The notes: generated from the letters alone by a model not told the origin. Shown: positions 10,721 through 21,835, numbered from the stretch's first letter. The stretch is 64,000 nt of DNA from Colocasia esculenta (GCA_014218235.1 CM024758.1:75402206-75466205), one strand, 5' to 3'. Program-made: numbers and translations.

Positions 10721-10861
10721 ACACGCTCTCGTGAGTGTGTGCAGTGAAAAAATGCTATACATGCATAGATCAAATTTAAAACCCAAATAAATATGAAAGG
10801 AATATGAAAACAAAATCATACATGTGAACAAGTGCAATAATAAACCAAATTCATACATACA

Positions 10862-10935
10862 TGTACATGAATTGCATTAAAGTAAGAAATACAATACTAA
10901 TGTACATGAATTGCATTAAAGTAAGAAATACAATA
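10862..10935. repeat. Perfect 35-bp direct repeat, two copies
   Basis: The 35-base unit beginning TGTACATGAATTGCATTAAA occupies 10862-10896 and again 10901-10935, separated by CTAA. Partial copies of the flanking CCAAATTCATA..ACATGTACATGAA lie on both sides (about 10845 and 10943). It is AT-rich with no coding potential. Confidence 0.85.
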
Positions 10936-11102
10936 AAAACCAAATTCATATATACATGTACATGAATGTTGACCTCATAATCCTAATGTAAAAGACCGAC
11001 TATTAGATCACCCATTAAATGCTAGCTTCCTTTGGTGGCACATGAGGACTCATAACCAAGCAGTACTTGCAAATAAGGTCTCATTCCTCCTCTTAGTGAT
11101 CA

Positions 11103-11202
11103 NNNNNNNNNNNNNNNNNNNNNNNNNNNNNNNNNNNNNNNNNNNNNNNNNNNNNNNNNNNNNNNNNNNNNNNNNNNNNNNNNNNNNNNNNNNNNNNNNN
11201 NN
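11103..11202. other. Assembly gap (100 N)
   Basis: Exactly 100 unknown bases, the size normally used for a gap of unknown length. To its left is CACTA sequence without a right end. To its right is the middle of a chromovirus gag gene without a 5' LTR. The real missing length is probably much more than 100 bp (see findings). Confidence 0.98.
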
Positions 11203-12000
11203 CAGAAGAGGCCAGCAGCGACATTCCAGCGGCGCAGGACAAGAAGAAAGTGGTGTACCCGACACAGCAGCGACCAGTAGCAGTCGGAATACTCAGGTAC
11301 CTTCTGTACGTTCCCCTGGTGTGAAGAAAGAGTGTCCCCACTGTGGGAGGACACATGGTGGTTCGAGTGTTGGATGAGTACGGGCAAGTGCTTGAAGTGC
11401 GGAAGCAGCGACCACAAGATCAAGGATGCCCAAGACTTCAGCAGGGGGCCAGCGTGGAGTGCCAGCCCCAACAGCAGTAGCGGCAGCGGCACCCGCTACA
11501 GGAAGACCAGGAAGGCCTCGAGCCCCAGCTCGAGTGTTTTGCTTTAGCTCGAGAGGACGCCGAGCAGGCGGAGCATGTCACCGAAGGTACGGTTTTGCTT
11601 TTAGGTGTGCACGCTCGGGTTTTGTTTGATACAGGTGCTACTCACTCGTTCATTTCCGAGCGGTTTGCTAGGCAGTTAGCCCTAGAGTTAGGCATAGAGT
11701 CTGAGGATTTAGAGGTCCTTTGTCTGTGCACACCCCTGCGGGTACGGTATCGACTAGGAAGTGCATTTCGTCATTACCTGTGTGCATTGAGGATAGAATC
11801 CTAGATGGTGTGTTTCTTCTTGCTAAAGATGAAGGACTATGATGCTATTCTTGGTCTGGATTGGCTAGAGGACCACTATGCGTTAGTGGATTGTCGTCGG
11901 AAGAGGATTGTTTTCCGCATTCCTGGTGAGGATGAGTTCTCTCACCCCTTGCCAAGGAACTTGGCAGGAAAGATAGTCATCTCTGCCATGAAGGCGATGC
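11203..12000 (+). pseudogene. Tekay A gag C-terminus and aspartic protease, frameshifted
   Basis: After the gap the frame gives a cysteine-histidine segment (ECPHCGRTHGG, about 11330) and then the zinc knuckle KCLKCGSSDHKIKD (about 11390). In intact elements these package the RNA. The next Cys of the knuckle falls at a frameshift. The retroviral-type protease begins near 11595, with the catalytic DTGATHSFIS at about 11630 (VLFDTGATHSFISERFA). The linker ILGLDWLEDHYALVDC (about 11845) marks the protease C-terminal side. Several one-base shifts and a stop near 11805 break the chain, so no functional polyprotein is expected. Confidence 0.85.
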
Positions 12001-12099
12001 GCATGGTGAACAAGGGTTGTGACGCTTTTCTTGCCAGCGTGGTGTTAGTGCCAGAGGCTGATGAGTCACCTACTCTTGCGGAGATTGAGGTAGTGCAGG

Positions 12100-13420
12100 A
12101 TTCTCCAGATGTCTTTCCTGATGACTTGTCTGGATTGCCACCGGATAGAGAGATAGAGTGTACCATAGAGTTGCTTCGGGCACCTCTCCTATCTCGAAGG
12201 CTCCATATCGGATGGCACCAGTGGAGTTAGCCGAGTTGAGTAAGCAATTGCAAGAGTTGCTTGATAAGGGATTTATTCGCCCTAGTGTTTCCCCTTGGGG
12301 CGCACTTGTATTGTTCGTCAAGAAGAAAGACGGGTCACTTAGGTTATGCATTGACTATAGGAAGTTGAACCAAGTGACTGTGAAGAACAGGTATCCCTTA
12401 CCTCGTATTGATGATTTGTTTGACCAGTTGCGAGAGGCATCAGTCTTTTCTAAGATTGATTGCGATCTGGTTATCATCAGTGAGGATTCAGAGTGAGGAT
12501 GTGTCCAAGATGGCGTTTAGAACCCGTTATGGACATTATGAGTTTTTGGTCCTTCCTTTCGGATTGACCAATGCCCTGCAGCGTTCATGGATCTCATGAA
12601 CAGGGTGTTAGGCCTTATCTAGATAGCTTTGTCGTAGTGTTTATTGATGATGTGTTGGTCTACTCTCCGGATGAGGGCACGCACCGTCAGCATTTGAGGG
12701 TAGTGTTAGAGGTTCTTTGTGAGCACAAGCTGTATGCTAAGTTCAGCAAGTGCAATTTTTGGTTGCGCGAGGTTCATTTTCTCGGGCATGTTATCTCCGG
12801 TGCTAGTGTTGCAATTGATCCAGCGACGGTCCAGGCAGTTATGGATTGGGAGATTCCCAAGACCCCTTCGGAGATTCGTAGTTTTATTGGTTTAGCTGGT
12901 TACTATCGGCGACTTATTGAGGGATTTTCATCCATCACCGCCCCTTTGACTCAGCTTACCAGAAAGGGAGTGAAGTTCTTTTGGTCCGAGAAGTGGGAGA
13001 GTAGTTTTCAATTATTGAAGACTAAGCTCACGACAGCCTAGGTGTTAGTCTTACCGAGCGGTGTAGAGGGTTTTGTTATCTACACGGATGCATCTCGGAT
13101 TGGTTTAGGCTGTGTGCTAATGCAGAAGGAAAGGGTAGTGGCTTATGCTTCTCGTAAATTAAAGGAGCATGAGAAGAACTATCCGACTCATGACTTGGAG
13201 CTCGCAGCAGTGGTTCATGCACTAAAGATCTGGAGGCACTATCTTTATGGTGTCAGATTTGAGGTGTTTACCGACCACAAGAGCTTGAAGTATCTTTTCT
13301 CCCAAAAGGAATGAAACTGAGGCAAAGGAGATGGATCGAGTTCTTGAAGGACTATGACTTTGACCTTCAGTATCACCCTGGGAAGGCGAATGTCGTAGCG
13401 GATGCCCTGAGTAGAAAGAG
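12100..13420 (+). pseudogene. Tekay A reverse transcriptase and RNaseH, frameshifted
   Basis: RT fingers: DKGFIRPSVSPWGALVLF (about 12265) and LCIDYRKLNQVTVKNRYPL (about 12350). The palm active site reads VVVFIDDVLVYSPDE (about 12635; FIDD is the YxDD box), then HVISG. RNaseH starts near 13075 with YTDASRIGLGCVL, continues ASRKLKEHEKNYPTHDLELA and has FTDHKSLKYLF near 13265. The palm motif around 12460 is damaged: KID is followed by a 1-2 base shift that removes the usual R/G-S/Y-H/Q segment. A TAG ends the frame at 13041 and a shift occurs near 13311. The order and motifs are standard for chromoviruses. Confidence 0.88.
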
Positions 13421-14940
13421 GCCATATCTCCAGCAGGATTGGAAGATGATGAATGATGCGGCTTGCCCGTTGACTAAGTTAGAGCCATCGCTATGCCAGG
13501 CTTTTGTAGCTCAGTTATCCCTTAGGTCCTCGGTTTTGGATGAGGTGATCGGGCAACAGGAAGCCGACCCTAGAGTCTTAGAGTTAGTGGGCAAGGCAGG
13601 CATTGCTCGTGATGAGGATGGTGTGATTAGATTTCAGCACCGTGTTTGTGTCCCTGATTTAGTAGATGTTCGTGAGCATGTGTTAGCGGATGCTCATAGG
13701 TCGCGATTCTCTATTCATCTGGGTAACACTAAGATGTACAAAGATCTGAAGAGATCATTTTGGTGGTCCGGCATGAAGAAGGATGTTGCGGATTATGTGT
13801 CTAGATGTCTAGTATATCAGCAAGTGAAAGCCGAGCGGCAGCGACCATCTGGCTTTATGCAGAGGATGGATATCCCAGTATGGAAGTGGGAGGCTGTCAC
13901 CATGGATTTCTCTCGGGTTTGCCTCGATCTAGAAGGGGCAATGACTCAATTTGGGTACTTATAGATAGATTCTCGAAGACTGCTTATTTCTTGCCTATGA
14001 AGAAGAAGCAGTCAGTAGAGAGTTTATCTAAATTGTATATTAGTAGTATCATTAGATTGCATGGTGTACCGAAGTAGATCATTTCGGATCGAGATCCGAG
14101 ATTTACTTCGAGATTGTGGAAGGGTCTTCAGGATGCTTTAGGTTCGGAGCTGAAGCTCAGTTCGGCGTTTCATCCCCAGACTGATGGACAGTCCGAGAGG
14201 ACTATCCAGACGCTCGAGGATATGCTGAGAACATGTGTGCTGGATTGGAAGGATGATTGGGAGCGCCATCTACCTCTAGTGGAGTTCGCATACAACAACA
14301 GCTTTCATGCAAGTATTGGTATGGCTCCATTCGAGGCATTGTACGGTAGGCCCTGCATATCTCCTTTATGTTGGGAGGAGACTGGTGATAGGTAGCTGAT
14401 CGGTCTGGAGTTAGTTCAGGAGACTTCGGATAAGGTACAACTTATCAGGAAGAGGCTTGTTGCGGCACAGGATAGGCAGAAGAGCTATCCCGACAACAGG
14501 AGGAAAAATCTTGAGTTCGAGGTCGGCGATCATGTCTTCTTGAAGATATCGCCTACTCGAGGTGTTGTCAGATTTGACAGGAATAGTAAGTTGAGCCCTA
14601 GGTTCATTGGCCCATATGAGATTCTCAGACGATTGGGCAGCGTGGCATATGAGCTAGCATTACCCCCATCTTTGGCTACTGTTCATCCTGTTTTCCACGT
14701 TTCGATGCTCAGGAAGTATGTCCGAGATCCGTCTCATGTGATTAGTCATGAGCCAGTGGAGATTCAGCCAGATCTGTCGTATGTCGAGCAACCAGTAGCT
14801 ATTCTTGACCGGAAGGTTCAGCATCTCCAGAACAAGAGTATTGCGTCGGTGAAAGTTCTCTGGCGAAACTTCTCGCGAGAGGAGCCTACTTGGGAGCTTG
14901 AGGATGCGATGAGGAAGAAGTATCCCCTTTTGTTTGAGTA
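13420..14940 (+). pseudogene. Tekay A integrase and chromodomain-like tail, with stops
   Basis: The HHCC zinc domain is recognisable from SIHLGNTKMYKDLKRSFWW (about 13715) to DYVSRCLVYQQVK (about 13815). The last cysteine is a tyrosine here (CLVY where CL.C is usual). The catalytic core has a TMDFSRVCL block (about 13900), the ISDRDPRF block (about 14085, after a TAG at 14076) and the E block HPQTDGQSERTIQTLED (about 14172-14222). The C-terminal part ends with ILDRKVQHLQNKSIASVKVLW...EPTWELE, a chromodomain-like tail that in this group helps target integration to heterochromatin. Stops at about 13964, 14076 and 14394 disable it. The stop codon of the ORF is at 14939-14941. Confidence 0.88.
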
Positions 14941-14970
14941 GTATCGTTCTAACTTCGAGGATGAAGTTTC

Positions 14971-14986
14971 TTTAAGGGGGAGAGGG
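14971..14986 (+). promoter_or_regulatory. Tekay A polypurine tract
   Basis: TTTAAGGGGGAGAGGG lies directly before the TGTAAGGCC start of the 3' LTR and 30 bp after the pol stop codon. It is the expected primer site for plus-strand cDNA synthesis. Confidence 0.9.
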
Positions 14987-15227
14987 TGTAAGGCCCTCGA
15001 ATTTCGTTGCATTAATTGTGTCGTGTGTAAATGTTCGTGCTTGTGTATGTATGTACGTATCTACGTAAGTACTAGTTAGTATACTATTACATGCATGTGT
15101 ATAAATTAGATGTAAATAATGTATGAATGGTATGATGGTAGTATGTACGTAGTAGTATGCATATGACATATATAGATATAAGATGTACATGGATTCTGCA
15201 TGTTTTAGAGTTTTGGCCGAAGGCCAG

Positions 15228-15321
15228 ATTGGCGTCAATATCAACATACGTCGATGTGGTGTCGGCTTTAACCACATGGACGCCAACACTAACCCCACCG
15301 TCCAGCGATGTGGACGCCAAC
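15228..15321. repeat. LTR hairpin cluster 1 of Tekay A
   Basis: CGTCCA-GCGATG-TGGACG at 15299-15316 is a perfect 6-bp dyad around a 6-nt loop. Just upstream, ATGTGGT and ACCACAT (about 15254-15280) pair across 13 nt. TTGGCGTC (15228) is the complement of GACGCCAA (about 15279). TGGACGCCAAC occurs twice (15277 and 15311). The dyad at 15299 is nearly identical to one in the LTRs of Tekay B (43408-43425). Confidence 0.75.
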
Positions 15322-15907
15322 TTCTCTGACCTGCATGCGTTGCAGAGCCAGAAACTCCGGAAGCAAGCCACCCCAACCATTGGGGAGCTATCCCCAATGG
15401 TCTGAAAGGCCATCTTGTCACCCCTGCATGATAGGAGAACCCCCTCTCCTATATACAAACCATTTTTACAACCCTAAGCCTTCTCTTGCCCCTTTGCAAG
15501 AGAGGAAGAAGAGAAAGGAGTGAAACCTATTTTCAGACTGTGAGAAACCCTCACCTTTGCAACCCAAAATCTGAAGTTCTGAAGCTTGATCAGGCCACCT
15601 GCTGCATCAAGGAGCTTGCTGGATCATCGAGGAAGGCATCCCCGACCTCGGATTGTACTGGAGCTTCCTCAAGAACCCGGAGGAGGCTATCTTGGAGGTG
15701 GTTGGGAACTTCTTGGGACTGCCCAAGGAGAGCTTCACCAAGCCTTTTGATCCCTTTGGAGTATATCTAAAATGCAAGCACCCTGCCCATAGTGTTCATG
15801 TATGTGTCTAAGATGGTTTTACCATTTTTATGTATTTTCCCTCGTGTCTAGACCCCCAAATTCACCCCATCTTTGGAGCTCGGGTCCGTGTTTTGCACAG
15901 ACCTGAC

Positions 15908-16005
15908 CTTAACGGCAACATCACTTGCCGTTAAGATCATGCTTAGCGTCCAGCGATTGTGCCGTTAACTCCCTTTGACGGCCAAAGATTGTCTTTAAGT
16001 TCTTC
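15908..16005. repeat. LTR hairpin cluster 2 of Tekay A (28-bp modules)
   Basis: CTTAACGGCAA (15908-15918) and its exact inverse (15925-15935) enclose the 6-nt loop CATCAC. Six bases later comes a second, weaker module of the same size. It has arm CTTAGCGTCCA (15942-15952), loop GCGATT and arm GTGCCGTTAAC (15959-15969). A third, decayed one (TTTGACGGCCA, loop AAGATT) follows around 15976-16004. The spacing is about 34 bp. The modules are CpG-containing within an otherwise AT-rich LTR. Confidence 0.75.
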
Positions 16006-18247
16006 AGACAGAACAGAAATTTGTTCTCTCCCCTTATACAACTATTTTCGATGTGTTTCTCGTGATGAGGATATATTGTAGCCTTTATGTACAATGTATA
16101 CTAGTGAATGTGGTGTGGGATGGATTTTTTTAGCAAGGTGGTAAATGATAGAGTTCATTTATCCATGGAAATACATGTATGATGAGTTGCTAATCTTGTC
16201 AACCCTTGTTTGTATGATTTAGGACGAGTCTGAATGTCCTGCATTTTATGGGTCATGCATGTATTAGTCAGTCTCTGTTCTGAATTCTGAGATTTTTCCA
16301 TGCTTGTGTGAATAATGAAATGTTGTTTGGGAAATAGAAATCATACGTAGGTCATGATAAATCGTCGGTAAATCATGTATTGCCCAAAAAATTTTAGGAA
16401 TAAATTATGTAGCTCCATGCCTGTTAGGGCTCAGACAGTGAGTTGTTAAAAATGTGCTTGTGTTCAACTCCATGTTAATCGAATTGCGGATAGCATGTGG
16501 AATTAATGTTAGATTTTCTGTAATTTCTTTTTAGCATAGAAAAATCTGAAATTTTGCATGAAGAATCCTAAACCCGAAATTAGCCTGTGGTTGAAATTTC
16601 AGGTCATTTGGACCAGTATATGATGCAATATGAATTTTCCATGTAATATGTGAAACTAATGCATGCCGTTGTAAAATGATTTGATTTTGTATATAGCAAC
16701 CTGATTAGTGAAATTTCCTGAGTACAAAATTTCTATAATTGTAGTGCCATGTTAGGAATAACAGAGAAGTGTGCATGTGAGTGAGAAAGTGAATGAAATG
16801 AGAGTGACATGTGAAAACTATGTGTTAAAATCAGTAAAATGTGTAATGTGTAACTTGTGCCAAATGTGACTCTGCTTCCGTAGAGGGCAGTGGAACCGTA
16901 TCAGGGAAAAGTCCCCCTGAGAAGGTTCAATGTGTTGTGACCCTAAGGACATTAGGGGGAAATCCTAGAGGTGGACAAGTACCACTGGTTTGGGTGGAGA
17001 CTTGATCTCCCGGTCTGCGCAGTCCAAGAGTCGCCATTGTATTGCCTAGATGGCGTCTGTGTGATGTGATGTGTTGTGTCCTTCTTTGGTGGTTTGGACT
17101 ATGTGTCACGGCACTAATTTGAATGTGTAAATGTGTATGTGTTCATGTGAAAAATGTGAATGTGAACAATGTGTAAAAGTGCATGTGTAAAGTTTGAAAT
17201 ATGCGAATTTGAAATTGTCTAAAAATGTGAAACCAAAATGTGAGGATGTGAGTTTGTAATCCATGTTATGACAATCTAAATCATGCTTAAACAGTAGCTT
17301 TACTATGTTATGATTATGTTTATGTATGCAAAATGCCTAGAATCCATGCTAGGGATAATTGTTAAGCATATATAAACAACTTCCATACTTGGTTGTTCAC
17401 ATGTTGTGATTTAACCGTTGTTGTAGCTCTGATGTGTTAGATTATGGTTGCTAAAGCATGTAAAAACAGCAAGCTTAAAGCATGTAAAATGGTTACGTAT
17501 ATGCGTAGAAATGTGTAGATTCCATGTTAGGTATGTTTCCTTTCATGCATGCTCGAAATTTATGTTAATGGCTTCCATGTATTAGTTGGTTGAAGGTAGA
17601 TTTTTATGTGAGGAATGAATAGAAAGCATGTGATAGGTGATTCTATTTTAGGAAATCTGGAAGCATAGTCCATGTGTTTAAATTGTAGATCCACCATGAT
17701 AGGTTGTAAATTTAATGTCAAGCATGCTACGTGTTGTGTCTGGTGAATGTGTATGTAGAACCTACTATAATATGTGCATGTACGGTATGTGTAGAAGTAC
17801 TTGCGGAGTCTTTTAAACTCACTACTTGCTTCGGCGTACAGGTGTAGTTGGTGACGAGACACTTGTGGAGGAGACGTTGGAGACCGACTCCGAGCGTGGA
17901 GATTAGAGTGTTGGAGTACTTGTGACATTTTGTGATTTTCATAGTATGTAAATTGAACATTGTACTAGCATTATCATGAAAGAATGTATAAGTATGGACA
18001 TCTATGTATTTGATTTTCAGCAATTTAAATTATGTGGACTTTTAGCTCTTAAATCTTATGGAACATGTATGTTAAATGCGGATGATGAATGAAATGAAGA
18101 TAGTGATTCTTTTACTTCCGCTACTCTATTCTTATATTCACGTGTATCTCAGCTGAATGTTATTGTTGGGTAAATGTCCCACTGTGACAACGTTCACTAT
18201 ATCGACGTGGGTTGGTAAACTGTACCGATTTAATGAGGGTCGCTACA

Positions 18248-19894
18248 TGCTCTTTTAATTCCTTCAGTTCTACGGGGGACATTCTATATGGTGCCTAGAT
18301 ACTGGTGCTTCTCCAGGGACCAACTCGATGGTAAAATCGACCTCTCGCTCAGGAGGAATTCCTGGCAAGTCTTCGGGAAAGACATCAATGTATTCGCTGA
18401 CGACATGGATGTCCTCTACTTTGACTTCCTTCTTTGTGATGACAACACCAGCAAGAAAGGCCATACAACCTTTCCTCATCATCCTTTTGGCTTGTAGTGC
18501 TGCGATAAGTGACAATCTCCTGCGGTTTCTATCCCCTGTGAACATTAGTTTTGGGTAATGGCTAAAGGTTACCCGACTTCTCCTGCAGTTGATACTAGCC
18601 CCATGTTCAGACAACCAGTCATGCTCCCAGTATCACATCATACCCCTCCATGTCCATACATATTAAATTTTCTGGTATGTTTTGAGTTTCAATCAACACT
18701 TCACTAGAGGGTATATGGTTTGTAAGATTGGTGCCAGGACCAATCGGCGTTGACACAACTATTCCGGATTTCATTGGACGGGTTTCACAGATAGGTATCA
18801 ACAAATGTTTGAGATATAAGGAATGCGTAGCTCCATATCAAAGAGACATATGCAGGTCGGAAAGAATAGTGAGTGTACCTTCCACGATACCTCCTTCTTC
18901 AGCAGCTTCCGGTTCCTGGATAGCTTGCAATCGGCCTTGCCTCTTCTGTCCATTCGGACGCTTGTCCTGAGGAGCTTGTTTTTTCAGTATTGGGCAGTCC
19001 GAGATCCTATGGTCACGACTACCACAGCGCAGGCATCTCCCTTGCGCTCTCCAGCATTGTTCAGACCGATGACTAGCTTTGTCACAGTGTTTGCACCTTT
19101 CTCCGGTTGCCACCACTATCTGCTTACCTAACTCCTTTGGCTTTTTCTCACTGGTTCATTACTCCGCCACTGGGCCTTTTCTTCCCAATGGTCGGCTGTA
19201 CCTTCCTGTAGAAGACACTTGTTCCCTTTTCGCGGGTCTTCCCACAATTCTTTCAGCACTCTCCATGGCATCTTCCAGTAACTGAGCCCTCTTTACCATG
19301 TCAGCATAAGTTGAATGTCCATTGGCGCCAGTTGCGTGATGAACTGGGGCCTCAAGCCATTCAGAAAGCGTTTCGCCTTCATCCTTTCTGTCCCAATTAA
19401 GTGAACACCATATCGGGACAGACGAGAGAATTGGGCCTCATACTCAGCCATATTAAGTCCTCTCTGCTCCAAGCCGCAAATTCGGCTGCTTTCCGTTCTT
19501 GGACCCTCTCAGAAAAGTACTTGGTGTTGAATGCTCAATGAACTGAGCCCATGTTAGTTGCTGGCCATTCAATGTGGCTTCTACCGACTCCCACCATGCC
19601 CTGGCATCCTTTTCCAATTGGAAAGTCGCCAGTAGTACTTGTTCTGGTCTGTGCATTGCATGACCCTGAATATCCTTTCAATTTCCTTAACCCAGTGTTC
19701 AGCACATCTGGGTCAGTACTCCCTTCAAACCTCGGCGGATCCATATTCCGAAAATTCCGATGGAGATCACCGGCTCCGCAGTTACCTCCACCCTTGGTGG
19801 CTTGTAGGATAGCCTGAGTCAAGTTCTGTATCGTTCGTTGCATGTCCCTAGCCTGGTCACGTTCAGCGGTCATTAAGGTAATAAGTACCTTCAA
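18248..19894 (-). pseudogene. E2 gag, protease and RT N-terminus, broken and truncated by Tekay A
   Basis: The gag start is taken near 19894, where the frame gives RDMQRTIQNLTQAILQATK and then RNMDPPRFEGSTDPDV, typical of chromovirus capsid N-termini. The matrix/capsid region continues WWESVEATLNGQQLTW (about 19600) and QLLEDAMESAERIVGRPAKR (about 19280). Two zinc-binding segments follow: CKHCDKASHRSEQCW and CLRCGSRDHRISDCP (about 19095-19000). The protease GATHS motif near 18820 is frameshifted. Then come YDVILGA (about 18625), DVFPEDLPGIPPEREVDF (about 18400) and a damaged YRMSPVELKELKE block (about 18290-18250). The sequence stops inside that block at the Tekay A LTR. Confidence 0.85.
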
Positions 19895-20041
19895 GATAAT
19901 AATATGAGTCAGTCATCTAAATATATCACATGTGACTTCTATTCCCAGGCTCTACCCAAGCTCACATTAGGTACGACAGATTTTGACTCGTGTAATCTAG
20001 TTTCATTCTAAGTTCTTATTTCCTTGGACCCTAAAGTTTAA
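19895..20041 (-). other. E2 leader between PBS and gag
   Basis: About 150 bp between the primer binding site and the first gag codons. It has only short frames and would be the untranslated leader of the element RNA. Confidence 0.6.
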
Positions 20042-20055
20042 GGCCTCTGATACAA
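20042..20055 (-). promoter_or_regulatory. E2 primer binding site (tRNA-iMet type)
   Basis: On the minus strand TTGTATCAGAGGCC stands next to the LTR end. It resembles the common TGGTATCAGAGC site complementary to initiator tRNA-Met, with two differences. Its position fixes the LTR boundary at 20057 and the element's orientation. Confidence 0.8.
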
Positions 20056-21499
20056 CTATCACGCCCCGATATTTAGCAGCAAATAAACACCGAGGGACGT
20101 GAACGATACAAATTGACGTGTCACAGTTGAGTAACGCAGAGTCACAATTGAATATAATATCACATTTGAGGGTAAATTATGACCACCCAAAAATACCTTG
20201 TTTCATTCCATTCAACTACATACACCTTACATAAGAAAGAACCAACTAAAGGATCCATTGTTCAAATAAAACTTCCAGAAAAGTTAACTATTACATAGAC
20301 TACTCATTGTCTATTTCCAAACTATCATCGACTCATATGGAGGGTGCTCATCACTCTTGCCCTGCCCCATCGGACTCCACTGGTTCTTCATCACTTCTTG
20401 AAAAAGGGTAGGATGATAGGGTGAGCGAACTAGCTCAGTAGGATTTACATCTTAATATGGTGCGGGCACTAATATACGTGATTAGCATTTTAATCAGGCA
20501 AGATATGAACATGATGACAATGCATGCAATACTACAGATCGAATAGCAGAATAGAACAGATATCATTTCAGATCAAATGTCGAGTTGCATATATACAGTG
20601 GACATATACTTTAAGAATAGAATCGTATCAAAGATTGGCCATATTTAGACAGATATTATGCGTTCACATGATCAGACGTATCATATCAAATCATATCATA
20701 TTAGATCACATCACTATCATAATAAAAAAAGGCACATTCACACAAATCTTGCATATCATATCAGTGCCATGCCACGCACCACAAGTCCATACTTTCGCGG
20801 TTAAAAAGTACGTTGGGGTGCTCCTCCCCAGGACCAGACAGGGCCCCTATTGCACAGCATTGGTTCAAATTTGGACCGGAGTCCCACATTGTGCCGAACA
20901 AACAGATTCATATTATGGCACAGAGTTTCAATAACAAGCTCGTAGTAAAAGAAACATGATCGTTCATAGAGTAAAGGTATGACAAATAGCTCAAGAGAAC
21001 AAGGCAAGATAACGACGTATCTTATGTTTCATAATTCATTAATGTCTTGACATGATCATGTTTCAAAAGACAGATCATATGCAGAACATGTGCTCTCAAT
21101 TCCCAAGAAGGGTGTGCCTATTCGTGCAAACATGTATGTGTTGAGTTACAGATCTTTCCTATCATGTATGCAATTGACAAATGATTATTTGAACACTAGA
21201 AAATAAATATTGAAACTCACATGCAAATTATGACATTAACTCCACTAACAAGTTCATACCAACATGTATTCATCCCCACATTTATATCATATCTTCTCTT
21301 ATCAATTGATAATAAGCAAGATCACAAGATAATCCAATGGACATAAGATCAATCATAATTACACATTAGAATCGTATTCATATCATTACTACTTTTCAAT
21401 GGATTGATTTATTTTAGGTCCATGCATACCATATAACATCATGCACATGCTAGTAGACATCATGAAATGATCAGACCCAAATTATGTAATTTTTTTGTA

Positions 21500-21835
21500 A
21501 GGGTAGTGTCAACACACCCCTTACTGGTGTCGACACAATGCTTCAAACACAAGACAAAATAATGCAAAACTAGTCAAGTAGTGTTGACACTAGTTCAGTA
21601 GTGTCGACACAGTGCTTCAAATACAAAGCAAAAAGGTCAAGTAGTGTCGACACTAGTTCAGGTGGTGTCGACACTAGAGACAACTCCCAGAACACCTTCT
21701 TGCCAATCTGGGACAGTGTGTCGACACTAGCCCAAGTAGTGTCGACACTAGAGGCCTTCCCGGAACACCTTCTGGGCTGTTTTGGGACAGTGTGTCGACA
21801 CTAGCCCAAGTAGTGTCGACACTAGTGCCCTTCCA
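21500..21835. repeat. GTGTCGACAC palindrome cluster in the E2 LTR
   Basis: About ten copies of the 10-bp palindrome GTGTCGACAC, or one-base variants, lie within 330 bp. Twice they pair into a longer perfect hairpin with 12-bp arms (GTGTCGACACTA and its complement) around the 7-nt loop GCCCAAG, at 21718-21748 and 21792-21822. The two hairpins are 74 bp apart. An earlier pair (about 21646-21675) has the loop TAGTTCAGGT. Flanks such as CCTTCCCGGAACACCTTCT repeat as well, so part of the block is a tandem duplication of about 70-75 bp. Confidence 0.92.

Larger units (their letters stand above)
2898..11102 (-). mobile_element. CACTA (En/Spm) DNA transposon, right end lost in the assembly gap
   Basis: The left end is a classic CACTA terminal inverted repeat, CACTACAAGGAAAA. 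It is followed by dense CCGACGG/CCGTCGG subterminal repeats, the sort of sites TnpA-type proteins bind. Reading right to left on the minus strand come a TNP2-family transposase, a truncated DUF4218-like region and a TnpA-like Transposase_24 protein. A 182-bp tandem array separates the TnpA-like body from a possible last exon. No second TIR or subterminal array was found before the N gap at 11103. At least 8.2 kb is present. Frameshifts in both genes suggest it is no longer autonomous. Confidence 0.92.
11203..18247 (+). mobile_element. Tekay A: Ty3/gypsy chromovirus, 5' part missing
   Basis: A plus-strand element with the gag zinc knuckle, protease, RT, RNaseH, integrase and chromodomain-like tail in that order. 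A polypurine tract and a 3.26-kb 3' LTR (TG...CA) follow. Clade assignment to Tekay/Del is by the C-terminal ILDRKVQHL...KVLW tail and the long LTR. Its 5' LTR, PBS and most of gag are lost in the gap. It sits in opposite orientation inside the pol gene of element E2. E2 coding sequence resumes right after 18247, so the left copy of the expected 5-bp target duplication (TGCTC, 18248-18252) should lie beyond the gap. Confidence 0.92.
14987..18247 (+). repeat. Tekay A 3' LTR (3261 bp)
   Basis: The LTR begins TGTAAGGCCCTCG after the polypurine tract and ends GGGTCGCTACA, giving TG...CA ends. Immediately beyond it, minus-strand E2 coding sequence resumes mid-codon. A possible core promoter is CCTATATACAAACC near 15447-15460, about 460 bp into the LTR, followed by a pyrimidine-rich leader. 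The region 16000-17800 is AT-rich and rich in TGTG/ATGTG words. Two clusters of hairpin modules (15228-15321, 15908-16005) are listed separately. It contains no gene. The partner 5' LTR is missing, so its age cannot be judged. Confidence 0.92.

Noticed and set aside
11042..11377. Frames that run across the N gap
   Set aside because: They are translated through 100 unknown bases and are meaningless.
15486..15770. 94-codon frame in the Tekay A LTR as a small gene
   Set aside because: It lies in the putative transcribed leader of the LTR, shows no domain, and has no second copy here for comparison.
20524..20934. 136-codon plus-strand frame in the E2 LTR
   Set aside because: It is antisense to the element, shows no domain, and its codons follow the AT-rich LTR composition.
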